From: Legionella fairfieldensis ATCC 49588
GTDB lineage: Bacteria; Pseudomonadota; Gammaproteobacteria; Legionellales; Legionellaceae
Direction of reading: 5' to 3'
Length of the DNA stretch: 64,000 nt
Assembly: GCF_000621525.1 (NCBI RefSeq)
Contig: NZ_KK211300.1
Location: forward strand, 62,001 to 126,000
Shown here: piece after piece, positions 9,416 through 18,401 of the stretch
Layout of the letters: each line of letters opens with the position of its first letter
Position numbering within the stretch: the first letter of the stretch is position 1
Notes under the pieces: generated by a model
What the model saw: the letters and a program-made list of their open reading frames with translations, nothing else
Databases searched by the model: none
Told to the model about the DNA's origin: nothing
Position numbers and translations under genes: made by a program

Positions 9416-9538
9416 TATTTAGAACGCTATCGTGAAGCGGGGCATAATAAATTACTTGAACCATTATACCATCAATTAATTCAAGTTATTGGTGAAAATA
9501 ACAAATCAATAAATAGTTGGTTAAAAAAGAAAAGCTAA
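9416..9538 (+). pseudogene. relic of a hybrid histidine kinase 3' end (Hpt domain tail)
   Basis: About 40 codons read YLERYREAGHNKLLEPLYHQ and on to SINSWLKKKS before a stop. They align without gaps to the last 40 residues of the hybrid kinase ending at 20439 (YLERYRKAGHDRLL to SIQWWLDRKS). The codon just before the match is a stop where the intact kinase has Gln. No start or upstream kinase sequence is present; the kinase-like gene begins a few bases away on the other strand. It is the remnant of a second, paralogous kinase gene. Confidence 0.75.
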
Positions 9539-9563
9539 TAGAGTGTGAAGTGGTTAAATACAT

Positions 9564-10688
9564 TTATACTTTATAAGTAAATTGCAGTACGCCTGCTTGC
9601 GTCTTGGCCGATATCGATCCATAGCTGAGAGCATTTGCTATCTTTGCTTTAGGAAGAAATCGTCCATAACTGTAAACTAACTGTGTTGAAAGTGCTTTTT
9701 TTAACGTTAAATCGAGTCCTGCCGAGATAGAACCAAACGCTGCCAAAGGATACCCGATTGCGTTAGTGGATATTGGCGCGGCATTGGTTTCGTAAATAAT
9801 GGCACCAAGAAGCGCTGTGTTATCTGTGGTTACATAACGAGTAATCCCCTGAAATGACCATGTATCCCTCCATTTGGCTGGAATGGTAGTATTACCTGTG
9901 GTGGTATTAATGAAATTAATTTCTTTTTCAATAGACCAGCCAGACCAATATATCTTTTCTTCCAAAAACCATTTATTGTTTATTGGATGTTGAAGTCCAA
10001 TAGCAGCTACTGCCGCTTCTCGTATATTGAGCGCAAAATTATTAACAGTCGTTGGGCCGAGCGAACTCGTACCATAACCAAAGGTGTTTACCGGTGTATA
10101 AATCATCATAGTTAAATAATTCCGTGGAGTAAGCTTGTAATAAAGACCAACATCACCGCTATAATTAATCCCGTTTACCTTATTAATTTGATTACCCTTA
10201 TTGAGTATCACAAAATCCAGCTCTTCACGTTTGTTATAGTGCAAGTTAAATCCTCCTCCTATCGCCAAATTATCAGTTAATTGATAACTCGATTGGGCAC
10301 CTATCCTGTAATAAAATAAACGGGTTATGGTTGATTGCGCAGCAACAATAGAATCAACTGGCCAATCCAGGTGGCCGTATCCACTGGGGGTTATATTTAA
10401 CCCAATTACAAAACGATCGGTAAATCGGTACGCTGTTAATAAATAAGGAAGCGAATCATTGACCTTACTTCTGACAATACCAGAACCTGAAACCGTTGTT
10501 CCTGTAAATTTTAATGCTGGAGCAATAAATACATTACCTATTATCAATTGACGTTGCTTAATCAGGTTAAGCTCTGCCGGGTTTTGAAAAAAATTATTAT
10601 TTAATAGTTGATCCACAGCGCCACAAGCGCTTTTTGTAAGAAAGAACAGATTCATGAAGATTGTTATTATTAAATAAATTATTTGCAT
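9564..10688 (-). CDS. FadL/OmpP1-family outer-membrane transport protein
   Basis: The 374-residue protein has a signal peptide (residues 1 to about 24) and then the FadL-like plug start, with a NNNFFQNPAELN segment resembling the N-terminal hatch. It continues as alternating amphipathic strands typical of a 14-stranded barrel. FadL proteins take up long-chain fatty acids or other hydrophobic compounds across the outer membrane. The ATG was chosen over a TTG one codon earlier; no strong ribosome-binding site is visible for either. It stands alone, with a short intergenic region before the Gln-rich protein gene on the same strand. The substrate cannot be read from sequence. Confidence 0.75.
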   Translation of the reverse strand: MQIIYLIITIFMNLFFLTKSACGAVDQLLNNNFFQNPAELNLIKQRQLIIGNVFIAPALKFTGTTVSGSGIVRSKVNDSLPYLLTAYRFTDRFVIGLNITPSGYGHLDWPVDSIVAAQSTITRLFYYRIGAQSSYQLTDNLAIGGGFNLHYNKREELDFVILNKGNQINKVNGINYSGDVGLYYKLTPRNYLTMMIYTPVNTFGYGTSSLGPTTVNNFALNIREAAVAAIGLQHPINNKWFLEEKIYWSGWSIEKEINFINTTTGNTTIPAKWRDTWSFQGITRYVTTDNTALLGAIIYETNAAPISTNAIGYPLAAFGSISAGLDLTLKKALSTQLVYSYGRFLPKAKIANALSYGSISAKTQAGVLQFTYKV

Positions 10689-10856
10689 CAATCAGTGGGT
10701 TCTATATGATTTGTGCTATTTTCTGATCATATCATTTTCGTTGTTAAATGCATTCAGATTACTTGCGTGATCAGAGTTAACTCTATTAAAAATTATGAGA
10801 TAAATAGCGAGCGTAGGCGGCATTTACCGTGATCCACGCTTATCCTGGATTGAAAT

Positions 10857-11192
10857 TTATTTTTTTACCGCCTGAGCCTGAATTACTTCTTGTTGGACTT
10901 CTTTAATTTGCTGTTGAAGAGTGGTTTGAACCTGTTGTATTTGAGCTTGAGTTTGTGTATTGAGTTTTTGAATTTGCTCCTCTAATTGAGTTTGCACCTG
11001 CTTAATCTGGTTTTGTAATTGCGAATTTAATGTAGTAACTTGTTCTTGTTGCTGGGCTTGTAGCTGCTTTAACTGCGTTTGTAGCTGGTTATTTAATTGT
11101 TCTATCGACTGATTTGATGGTCCTGAAGCCGTAGCATAAGCATACTGTGTTAAAAACAGAATGGAAAAAGTCACAATGATAATTTTTTTCAT
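10857..11192 (-). CDS. small secreted glutamine-rich coiled-coil protein
   Basis: The 111-residue protein has a signal peptide cleaved near residue 20 (AYA/TA). The rest is an almost continuous coiled coil of imperfect 11- to 12-residue units of the type QLQxQ-KQLQ-Q, with Gln making up about a third of the mature part. I do not recognise a named family. Its size and composition resemble periplasmic or surface coiled-coil proteins. A good ribosome-binding stretch (GGAG) precedes the ATG. It has the same orientation as the FadL-like gene but about 165 bases separate them, so co-transcription is uncertain. Confidence 0.75.
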   Translation of the reverse strand: MKKIIIVTFSILFLTQYAYATASGPSNQSIEQLNNQLQTQLKQLQAQQQEQVTTLNSQLQNQIKQVQTQLEEQIQKLNTQTQAQIQQVQTTLQQQIKEVQQEVIQAQAVKK

Positions 11193-11321
11193 TATTCACT
11201 CCATTGATCAATAAAATAACACCTTTCAACTTTTAATCTATTTATAAGATATCAAGTGAATTGCTCTCTGGCAACTTATTTAGAATAACCGCTTCAATCT
11301 CGGAAGAATATAAGAATTCTC

Positions 11322-13106
11322 CTATCGTATTTTATTAGTCCGGGATGGTATCACCATAGCAGCGGTTTTACATGACGCTGGAGTATTACGCGAAGGTTGC
11401 TGAAAAAAACCGGCCTGCCCTGAATTTTGGATTGTACGATCTTTTTTTAACCGTCTATCTTTCACTGCCTGCGTGAAATTGCATTCAGGATGAGAATCCA
11501 GATAATTACGCACATTATCAGTACACACTATATTTATAGCAAAAGAAACCATTCTTGCTGTAGCTTCCTCTATTTTTTTATTCAAGCCTTTTACCTTTTG
11601 TTTGAAAGTTTGTTCGTCTGGTTTGAGACGCTGTATTTCTCCCTCCAGAATATCAATATTTTTTTTCAATTTAGAAGCACTAATTTTTGTATTTTTAACC
11701 TCAGATCCCGTCTTAAGTTCATTTAATTCATGTTGTTTCGCTAATAATTTATTATGGAGATCATCTTGTTCTATAGCTTGAGAAAAATACCTGTCTTTTT
11801 TTTCCAGTATTTTTTCTAATCGAGTAGCTACTGTACTTCTTTTTCCGCCAAAAAAATGGCCGCGAATATCTTTAGATGTATGCTTAATTAATTCGAATGC
11901 CTTGGTAAATTTTTCATGCTCATTTTTATCAGATTGAGCAATACTGTTAATTTTTACCAGTAAATCATCTGTTTTTGCTTTCCACTTTGACTGTCTGATT
12001 GTTGCATCCTGCTGAATAGCAGTTAAAAGGGATTTCAGCGAATTAAACGAATTATCATTTTCTTTATTATCGATTATATCTTGCAGTAAACTGGCAGTAG
12101 TGCTTCCCCTTCCCGTAAAAAAATGGCTACGTATATTATTTATAGTTCTTTCTATCATTGCCATAGTCGCGTTGGACTTCTCCTTTTCTGTTTTTTGAGA
12201 AGAATTTATTTGTTCGATTTCTTTATATAAAACACCTACTTTATCTTTCCATTTGGAATTGGTGTTGTCCGCATATTTCACAACCGACTTGACCTGATTA
12301 GCCAGTTCTTCACGAGAAAAGTTTTTCTTATCATTGATTTTTATTTTATCCTCCAGTTCTTTAATCTCTTTTTTTATGGACTCATATTGGCCTTGCATTT
12401 CATGCATTTTGCTTTCGACAACCGTGTATTTTTTTTCAAGCGCGCCCTTTTCCTCTTCTTTTAGTCTGATTGTCTCTGTTATTTCTGCCAAATTATAGTT
12501 ATCAGCATCTCTATCGTTTATAATGCCGGCAATTACCACCTTCATTTTATTATATTTTTCCTGATAGTCTGGGCTGGAAAATCCGCGAATATATAATTTT
12601 CCTTCCTCCACACAGGGCATGGAAATCATACTGAAAATAGCATGGGGTTCAGGAAGATTTCGGTTAGTAAATGCATTGACAGGAATATCATAACCAGCTT
12701 TCAATAATCGCTCTGCAACCTCTCCAGCAAAACTTTTCCCTGCAGGAGAAACGTAACCTGGAAAACAGCCTATTAAATCAATAGCAATCAGGTTCTGTGT
12801 AAATCCTTTCTCTCTTCCTGAAGAGTCATTTGCTTGATTAAGTCGCTCTATGAGCAAATCTGAAAAATCTTCTGCTGCATAGCCGCCATAACATTGAATA
12901 CCGGTCTCTTCTTCATAGGCACTATGCCCGATAAACGTGATCCGGGTTACGGGTTTTCCCTCATTTTCAGTTAAAAATTTATGGTTTTTCGCCCTTAGCG
13001 TATAATTTCCTTCTCTGGTTCGTTGAACCTTTTCAACTGAATCATTTCCTTTAATTATGTCCTTTGCCTTGATAATTGTATTATCTGCATCTAACATAAT
13101 TATCAT
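11322..13106 (-). CDS. caspase-like (clan CD) cysteine protease domain fused to a long coiled coil; effector candidate
   Basis: Residues 50-190 of 594 fit the RtxA-type/C80 and caspase-like pattern: a beta strand ending in FIGHSAY (His61), a YGGYAAEDFSDLLIERL helix, a strand ending in AIDLIGCFPG (Cys114), then a FAGEVAERLLKAG helix and a PVNAFTN strand. The His/Cys pair sits where the catalytic dyad lies in that clan. Residues 210-540 are heptad-rich coiled coil with internal duplication: two KSKWKAK/NSKWKDK segments each lead to a HFFGGKRST/HFFTGRGST motif. There is no signal peptide or membrane segment. That architecture suggests a translocated protein, but secretion is inference. It is transcribed divergently from the next gene across 118 bases. 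Confidence 0.6.
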   Translation of the reverse strand: MIIMLDADNTIIKAKDIIKGNDSVEKVQRTREGNYTLRAKNHKFLTENEGKPVTRITFIGHSAYEEETGIQCYGGYAAEDFSDLLIERLNQANDSSGREKGFTQNLIAIDLIGCFPGYVSPAGKSFAGEVAERLLKAGYDIPVNAFTNRNLPEPHAIFSMISMPCVEEGKLYIRGFSSPDYQEKYNKMKVVIAGIINDRDADNYNLAEITETIRLKEEEKGALEKKYTVVESKMHEMQGQYESIKKEIKELEDKIKINDKKNFSREELANQVKSVVKYADNTNSKWKDKVGVLYKEIEQINSSQKTEKEKSNATMAMIERTINNIRSHFFTGRGSTTASLLQDIIDNKENDNSFNSLKSLLTAIQQDATIRQSKWKAKTDDLLVKINSIAQSDKNEHEKFTKAFELIKHTSKDIRGHFFGGKRSTVATRLEKILEKKDRYFSQAIEQDDLHNKLLAKQHELNELKTGSEVKNTKISASKLKKNIDILEGEIQRLKPDEQTFKQKVKGLNKKIEEATARMVSFAINIVCTDNVRNYLDSHPECNFTQAVKDRRLKKDRTIQNSGQAGFFQQPSRNTPASCKTAAMVIPSRTNKIR

Positions 13107-13224
13107 AATAATAACCTTTTATAGATATTTGCTATTATTATAGAATAAATTGACATTATTAACTTTTGATTAATTCAATTGCAAAGAAATTGAAAAGTAA
13201 AGTTTAAATAATGGGGATAATTAA

Positions 13225-13776
13225 ATGATTATTTCTTTTGATTTTGGTTCGAGTTTAAACGAAAAAGGGATTGAGGCTTTAAAGTTAGAAGGAAATCATA
13301 CTTTAATTAGAAAGTTCCCTTATTTAGAATTCGAAAAAAATGAGGATAGTAAACTGATTTTACTTTCTTTAAAAGCAGATGGTTCTTTTCAAAAAAAAAT
13401 AGCTCCAAAAATTTTAGCCAATAAATTATTAGAAAATGGATTGCCTTCCTCTGTTAAAGAAATAGAGATTATTGTCTCCGATGCCGATGAAGATAGCTCG
13501 CTACTAAATTATGGAATGAGTTTAGGAAAAGCTTTTTTAAATCAGGGTCGAAAACTGACTATTAAAACCTCAATGCACAACGAAGGGAAAACTCGAATAG
13601 TGCCGCCCGAAGAAAAAGAAGGTGACTGGCACGTTTATTTACTAAAATCTCCAGAGCCTGAGGTTTTTAAAGGTAAAATCCAGGAATTTTTGCAAGATTG
13701 TACCCTTACTCCTAAAGAAATTTCCTCCAACAATCAATTACCTGAAATCAGTAAAAACCCATTTTATCAACCCTAA
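13225..13776 (+). CDS. protein of unknown function, possible catalytically dead sister of the neighbouring caspase-like domain
   Basis: The 183-residue protein has no database-level name I can give. By eye its element order parallels the protease domain encoded divergently next to it: LILLSLKADG for the His strand, ILANKLLENGL for the first helix, EIEIIVSDADE where the partner has the Cys strand, YGMSLGKAFLNQGRKLTIKT for the next helix and strand, and a late WHVYLLKSPEPEVF. Both catalytic positions are replaced. A GGGGAT-like site precedes the ATG by 8 bases. The pair may be a protease and a decoy or inhibitor, or simply diverged duplicates; the homology is weak and needs structural comparison. 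Confidence 0.5.
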   Translation: MIISFDFGSSLNEKGIEALKLEGNHTLIRKFPYLEFEKNEDSKLILLSLKADGSFQKKIAPKILANKLLENGLPSSVKEIEIIVSDADEDSSLLNYGMSLGKAFLNQGRKLTIKTSMHNEGKTRIVPPEEKEGDWHVYLLKSPEPEVFKGKIQEFLQDCTLTPKEISSNNQLPEISKNPFYQP

Positions 13777-13909
13777 TCTATTAATGAATTCCTAACATGA
13801 AACTATCGACTTTATTAATACCTCTCTACGATTTTCCTCAAAGTTAATTAAATTACAAGCATTCATGCTAAAATATAATCATGTTTAGAGTGATAATTAA
13901 TCACCGGTC

Positions 13910-13946
13910 GAGGCAAGTAAGCGTACTCATGGGTAACACTTGCCTC
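13910..13946. other. hairpin upstream of the NRPS gene
   Basis: A perfect 9-bp stem (GAGGCAAGT / ACTTGCCTC) with a 19-base loop lies in the 269-base gap before the NRPS. It could be an mRNA leader structure or a terminator of the preceding gene; no T run follows. A 19-codon open frame at 14000-14059 overlaps the NRPS start, but I see no support for its translation. Confidence 0.35.
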
Positions 13947-14045
13947 ATAACCAATGGTTTTAATTACTACTTTATAACCAATAAAAAAAAGAGTACCACA
14001 TGATGAATTACTTAATTCCGCTTTCCAGCCAAATAAAGGTTAATT

Positions 14046-17000
14046 ATGAAAAAATATAATGCACATAATAGCTTATTGCCTTTTTATTTAGCCCATCAAT
14101 TTCAGGTTAATAACGAAAATAGATATAATTTATGCTTTTCCTATTCATTAGAGGATGAGAGTCAGACCATTTTATTAATTGAAAAGGTGAAAGAACTTGT
14201 CAAATCACAAGCTCATTTAAGACAAACCTTTACCCTGGAAAACGATAAGGTAATAACAAAGATTCATAATGATCTTCCACCTGAAATCCACTTTTTTACT
14301 TCTTCGCCTGAAGAGCTGGATAATCTGGAAAAAACGCTTGTTAAAGAACAGCATGATCTCGAAACCCACTCTGCCATTCGCCTGAATATAATAAAAATAA
14401 CCACTAATGACTGTCGTATTGCGCTCTTTAATATCCATCATATTCTTTTGGACGGTTATAGTTTAGAACAATTCATCAGTGACTTAAATCGGTTAATTGC
14501 GGGGGAAAAAATTGCCGGGGAAAATGCCAACACTTATCTATCGCGATTAAAAAATGAGTTGTCTCTGGAAGAAGAACATAATAATACGGACGTTATCACC
14601 TACCTGCAAGATGTTCAGGATATTGCGAATAATCTGGACTATGTGGATACCAATACCAAAAATGAAGTGCTTTATTTTACGCAAGCACTCCCTGATTCCA
14701 TCAGGAAGAAACTGGATAATGCAAGCAGGCAGTATAATCTTAGCATTTTTAACTTATTATTATTGGCCTGGAGCGTCTTTGTTATCAAGCTCGGCAATAC
14801 AAAAAATACGTTGGTGAACTACCCTGTTAATATTCGCAAGGATAAATCCATATCAGGCTGCTTTGTCAATATGATTGTCTTTCCCTTAAACCTCACACCT
14901 GAAGCGACCTATTTGTCCTTAATCAAAGGGTTAATCCATAAATTTTCTCTGTTTAAGCAACTCGCCAAAATTGAACTGAGAACTCGCCTTAATTTGGGTC
15001 CAATCTCAAGTTTTGCCAATTCCTATTTTGCCAAACCTGGGAATTTGGTAATGAATGGCAAACCTTTGGTGGGCAAAGGCTATCCTCAAATTGCTAATTC
15101 AAGTCTGAATGTAAAATACAAAGAAGAAAATGAAGAGCTTTTTTTTAGTATGGATCTATTAACCGGAATATTTCCTGACTATTTTTCGGAGACAATTCTG
15201 CCTCGGTTTTTTAACTATTGCGATAAATTATTGAATAATCCAAATCAATTGTTATCAAACCTTGACTTACTGTTTCCTGCCGAAGAAAAACTTATTTTAT
15301 CGGAATTTAACAGGACCACTCAAAACTTTCCCCAAGGTGGCACAATCATTGATTTATTTGAAGAGCAAGTTCAAAAAACACCAGAAAGAATAGCGCTGAT
15401 ATTTGAAGATATTAAACTTACTTACAAGGAATTAAATGAAAAAGCCAATCAGCTTGCTCATTACCTGACAACCCATCATCAGGTTAAACCGGATGATTTA
15501 ATTGCTTTGCTGTTGGAAAGAAATGAACATACCATTATTGCTATTCTGGCTATTTTAAAAGCCGGAGGCGCCTATGTTCCTCTTGATTTCAGCTATCCAC
15601 CCGAACGAATTGAATACATTCTTGACGATACACAAGTAAAAATGATTCTTGTCAATGAAAGTCATTTGGATAAGCTGACTCCTTGTTTAAATTCTGAAAA
15701 TGAATATAAATCTACTCGCAATGGAGCAGATATTATTGTTATTGACAGTCAAAAAATTCAAAAAAAACTGGCAGAATTTGAGAAAACAAACATCATTACG
15801 GCAGACACGGGTACTAATCTTGTCTATGTCATTTACACGAGCGGTACCACGGGAAAACCTAAAGGTGTTATGGTGGAACATAAAAACGTTCTCAATACGT
15901 TGTATGCTTTGAATGAGGTGTATCAACGAAACGAGGAAACACCCAAATCACCTTTAAAAATTACTGCCTTCACCAGCTATGCCTTTGATGTTTCTGTTTC
16001 TGAATTTTTTGTTCCTCTCTTGCGAGGCGATGAGCTACATCTTTTAAGTGAAACCCTAAGAAGGGATATTTTAGCAACCAGTAAATACATTAATGAAAAT
16101 CAGATCAATTATGTCTATTTACCCCCTGTCTTGCTTGCTAACTTGCCACGAATTAAATACCCTTCCCTTAAAGGACTGATTTATGCGGGAGAACCTTGCG
16201 ATAGTGAAACAGCACGTTATTGGTCAAATAAAACCAAATTGTATAATTATTATGGCCCTACGGAAACGTCTATCTACGCCACAGGACTCCAAATAAAGAC
16301 AGATGAGGTCCATTTGATAGGCAAACCCATAGCTAATACTACAGCTTACGTATTAAATGCCGAAAAAAAACCCCAACCAGTTGGCATTATCGGAGAGTTG
16401 TATATAGGAGGGCAAGGTGTAGCTAAAGGTTATTTAAATCAACGAGAGCTAACCGAAGAACGGTTTATCTCTAATCCCTTTCAAACAGATAATGAAAAAA
16501 TACAAGGCATCAATAATCGCATTTATAAAACAGGGGATTTAGTTCGATGGTGCTCCGATGGCAATATAGAGTATATTGGTCGTAACGATTTTCAAATAAA
16601 AATTAGAGGATACCGCATAGAGCTTGGAGAAATTGAAAACGCTTTAGCTAATTATCCTGATGTCAAACAAGCGGTCGTATTAGTGAAAAATTTTAGCGAT
16701 GGAGAGGATGCTCTGACAAGCCATAAATTTCTGGTTGGCTATTATGTTGCTGATGAAACAATTGACGAACACAAAATTCAGGAGTATTTGGCTCTCCATT
16801 TACCCAACTATATGCAACCCAGTGCCTTGGTTCACTTACCGCAATTACCCGTTACCTCTAACGGAAAACTGGATAGAAATGCATTACCCACACCTGAATT
16901 AACACGGTCAGATAATTACATTGCTCCTACTAACGATCAGGAGATCATCGTTTGTAATGCTTTTGCGAAGGTATTAGGTTTAGGAAAAGTGGGTATTGAG

Positions 17001-18401
17001 GATGATTTCTTTAAATTAGGTGGAAATTCAATCATGGCGATTAGTTTGGTTGCAAACTTGCAAGCCAATTTTGATGTGAACGTGATGGATATTTTTAACT
17101 TGAAAACCGCTAAAAAAATTGCACGAGATATTCCTTTTATCAAAAATAATTTGAAGAATAATCTGGAAAAAATCAGATCTGACTATCAATTATTAGCTAC
17201 TCGCTCCTTTGATGAGCAACCTTTTCAAACAAAATTAGATAACTATTTTGAAGACATTCATCAATTAAAAATTAGCGTGGAGAAAGCACCTATCACCCAT
17301 GTATTACTTACAGGCGCTACTGGATTTTTAGGATCGAATTTACTGAATACATTATTAACGACAACCGATTACAGTATCTTTTTGTTAGTTCGTGCACAGT
17401 CCAACGACGAAGCCTTTGAACGAGTAAATAAAAAATTTGAATTTTACTTTGAAAAAAATTTATATCCTTATCATAATAAAAGACTTTTTGTTTATGCAGG
17501 CGATATTGAAAAAAAAGATCTGGGTGTTTCAAAAGAAACTTATCAAACCCTGGCTTCCCAAATTGATAGTATTATTCATTCAGCGGCTCTTACAAAACAT
17601 TACGGTGAATATGACACATTTTACCTGGCCAATGTCCAGGTCACCAGTAATCTACTAGAATTATGCCGATTAACGGAATTAAAACACTTTCATTATATTT
17701 CAACCATTTCTGTATTAAATGAAGGATATGTTCCTAACTGCGACCATTATGTTTTTACAGAAGACGATGAGGGCGATAACCTGGAAGATCGTTCTAATAT
17801 TTACGTAAAAACTAAATATGAAGGTGAAAAAATGGTTATCAAGTATAGGAAACACGGTATTATGGGAAATATTTACCGGGTAGGCAATTTAGCGTTCATG
17901 GCGTCTAACCATCGAGCGCAGGAAAATATTGATGATAATGGTTTTTTTACTCGCCTTTCTTGTTTGATCACTTTGAAAATGGTTGCTCCTGAAATCAGCA
18001 TGGAAGAAATTTCTCCCGTTGATTCAACAGCACAAGCAATTGTAAAGCTATTTGATAAGAAAGAATTGTCCAATAATACCTTTCATGTATTCAACCCCAC
18101 CCCATGTCATTGGGGGGAGATCCTTGCACAAGAAGAACTCTTCAATGTTAAGATGGTGACTATTAATCAATTTATTACTACTATCATTAATCAATTGGAT
18201 AATCCTGAATATAATCAGGCCATTGAGCTTTTTTTGCTTCATAGACGCTGGTTAAACGAACAGCGTCGCTATGCAACCAATATTCGTATTTTACAAGACA
18301 GGACCCAACATATTTTAAGAGCAATGAATTTTGAATGGACTCCTGTAACAGACGAAACTGTGAGCAACTATTTAAAAAAGGAGATAGGTCGTGACAAGTA
18401 A
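14046..18401 (+). CDS. single-module non-ribosomal peptide synthetase, C-A-T-reductase
   Basis: The order in 1451 residues is as follows. A condensation domain with intact HHILLDG (His131, His132, Asp136). An adenylation domain from about 425 to 930 with YTSGTTGKPKG, YGPTET, GELYIGGQGVAKGY, YKTGDL, GYRIELGEIE and NGKLDRNALP. A carrier domain with Ser995 in LGGNSI. A terminal thioester reductase with GATGFLG (1090-1096) and a YVKTK (Tyr1253, Lys1257) SDR pair. It would load one amino acid, acylate it through the condensation domain, and release an aldehyde or alcohol reductively. A hand alignment to GrsA gives an approximate specificity code of D-V-S-Y-I-A-Y-I-Y; I cannot assign the amino acid. 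No phosphopantetheinyl transferase is nearby. The end overlaps the kinase gene by 11 bases. Confidence 0.9.
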   Translation: MKKYNAHNSLLPFYLAHQFQVNNENRYNLCFSYSLEDESQTILLIEKVKELVKSQAHLRQTFTLENDKVITKIHNDLPPEIHFFTSSPEELDNLEKTLVKEQHDLETHSAIRLNIIKITTNDCRIALFNIHHILLDGYSLEQFISDLNRLIAGEKIAGENANTYLSRLKNELSLEEEHNNTDVITYLQDVQDIANNLDYVDTNTKNEVLYFTQALPDSIRKKLDNASRQYNLSIFNLLLLAWSVFVIKLGNTKNTLVNYPVNIRKDKSISGCFVNMIVFPLNLTPEATYLSLIKGLIHKFSLFKQLAKIELRTRLNLGPISSFANSYFAKPGNLVMNGKPLVGKGYPQIANSSLNVKYKEENEELFFSMDLLTGIFPDYFSETILPRFFNYCDKLLNNPNQLLSNLDLLFPAEEKLILSEFNRTTQNFPQGGTIIDLFEEQVQKTPERIALIFEDIKLTYKELNEKANQLAHYLTTHHQVKPDDLIALLLERNEHTIIAILAILKAGGAYVPLDFSYPPERIEYILDDTQVKMILVNESHLDKLTPCLNSENEYKSTRNGADIIVIDSQKIQKKLAEFEKTNIITADTGTNLVYVIYTSGTTGKPKGVMVEHKNVLNTLYALNEVYQRNEETPKSPLKITAFTSYAFDVSVSEFFVPLLRGDELHLLSETLRRDILATSKYINENQINYVYLPPVLLANLPRIKYPSLKGLIYAGEPCDSETARYWSNKTKLYNYYGPTETSIYATGLQIKTDEVHLIGKPIANTTAYVLNAEKKPQPVGIIGELYIGGQGVAKGYLNQRELTEERFISNPFQTDNEKIQGINNRIYKTGDLVRWCSDGNIEYIGRNDFQIKIRGYRIELGEIENALANYPDVKQAVVLVKNFSDGEDALTSHKFLVGYYVADETIDEHKIQEYLALHLPNYMQPSALVHLPQLPVTSNGKLDRNALPTPELTRSDNYIAPTNDQEIIVCNAFAKVLGLGKVGIEDDFFKLGGNSIMAISLVANLQANFDVNVMDIFNLKTAKKIARDIPFIKNNLKNNLEKIRSDYQLLATRSFDEQPFQTKLDNYFEDIHQLKISVEKAPITHVLLTGATGFLGSNLLNTLLTTTDYSIFLLVRAQSNDEAFERVNKKFEFYFEKNLYPYHNKRLFVYAGDIEKKDLGVSKETYQTLASQIDSIIHSAALTKHYGEYDTFYLANVQVTSNLLELCRLTELKHFHYISTISVLNEGYVPNCDHYVFTEDDEGDNLEDRSNIYVKTKYEGEKMVIKYRKHGIMGNIYRVGNLAFMASNHRAQENIDDNGFFTRLSCLITLKMVAPEISMEEISPVDSTAQAIVKLFDKKELSNNTFHVFNPTPCHWGEILAQEELFNVKMVTINQFITTIINQLDNPEYNQAIELFLLHRRWLNEQRRYATNIRILQDRTQHILRAMNFEWTPVTDETVSNYLKKEIGRDK

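Noticed and set aside
14000-14059. 19-codon frame overlapping the NRPS start, possible leader peptide
   Set aside because: Ribosome-binding site is mediocre and no attenuator structure follows.
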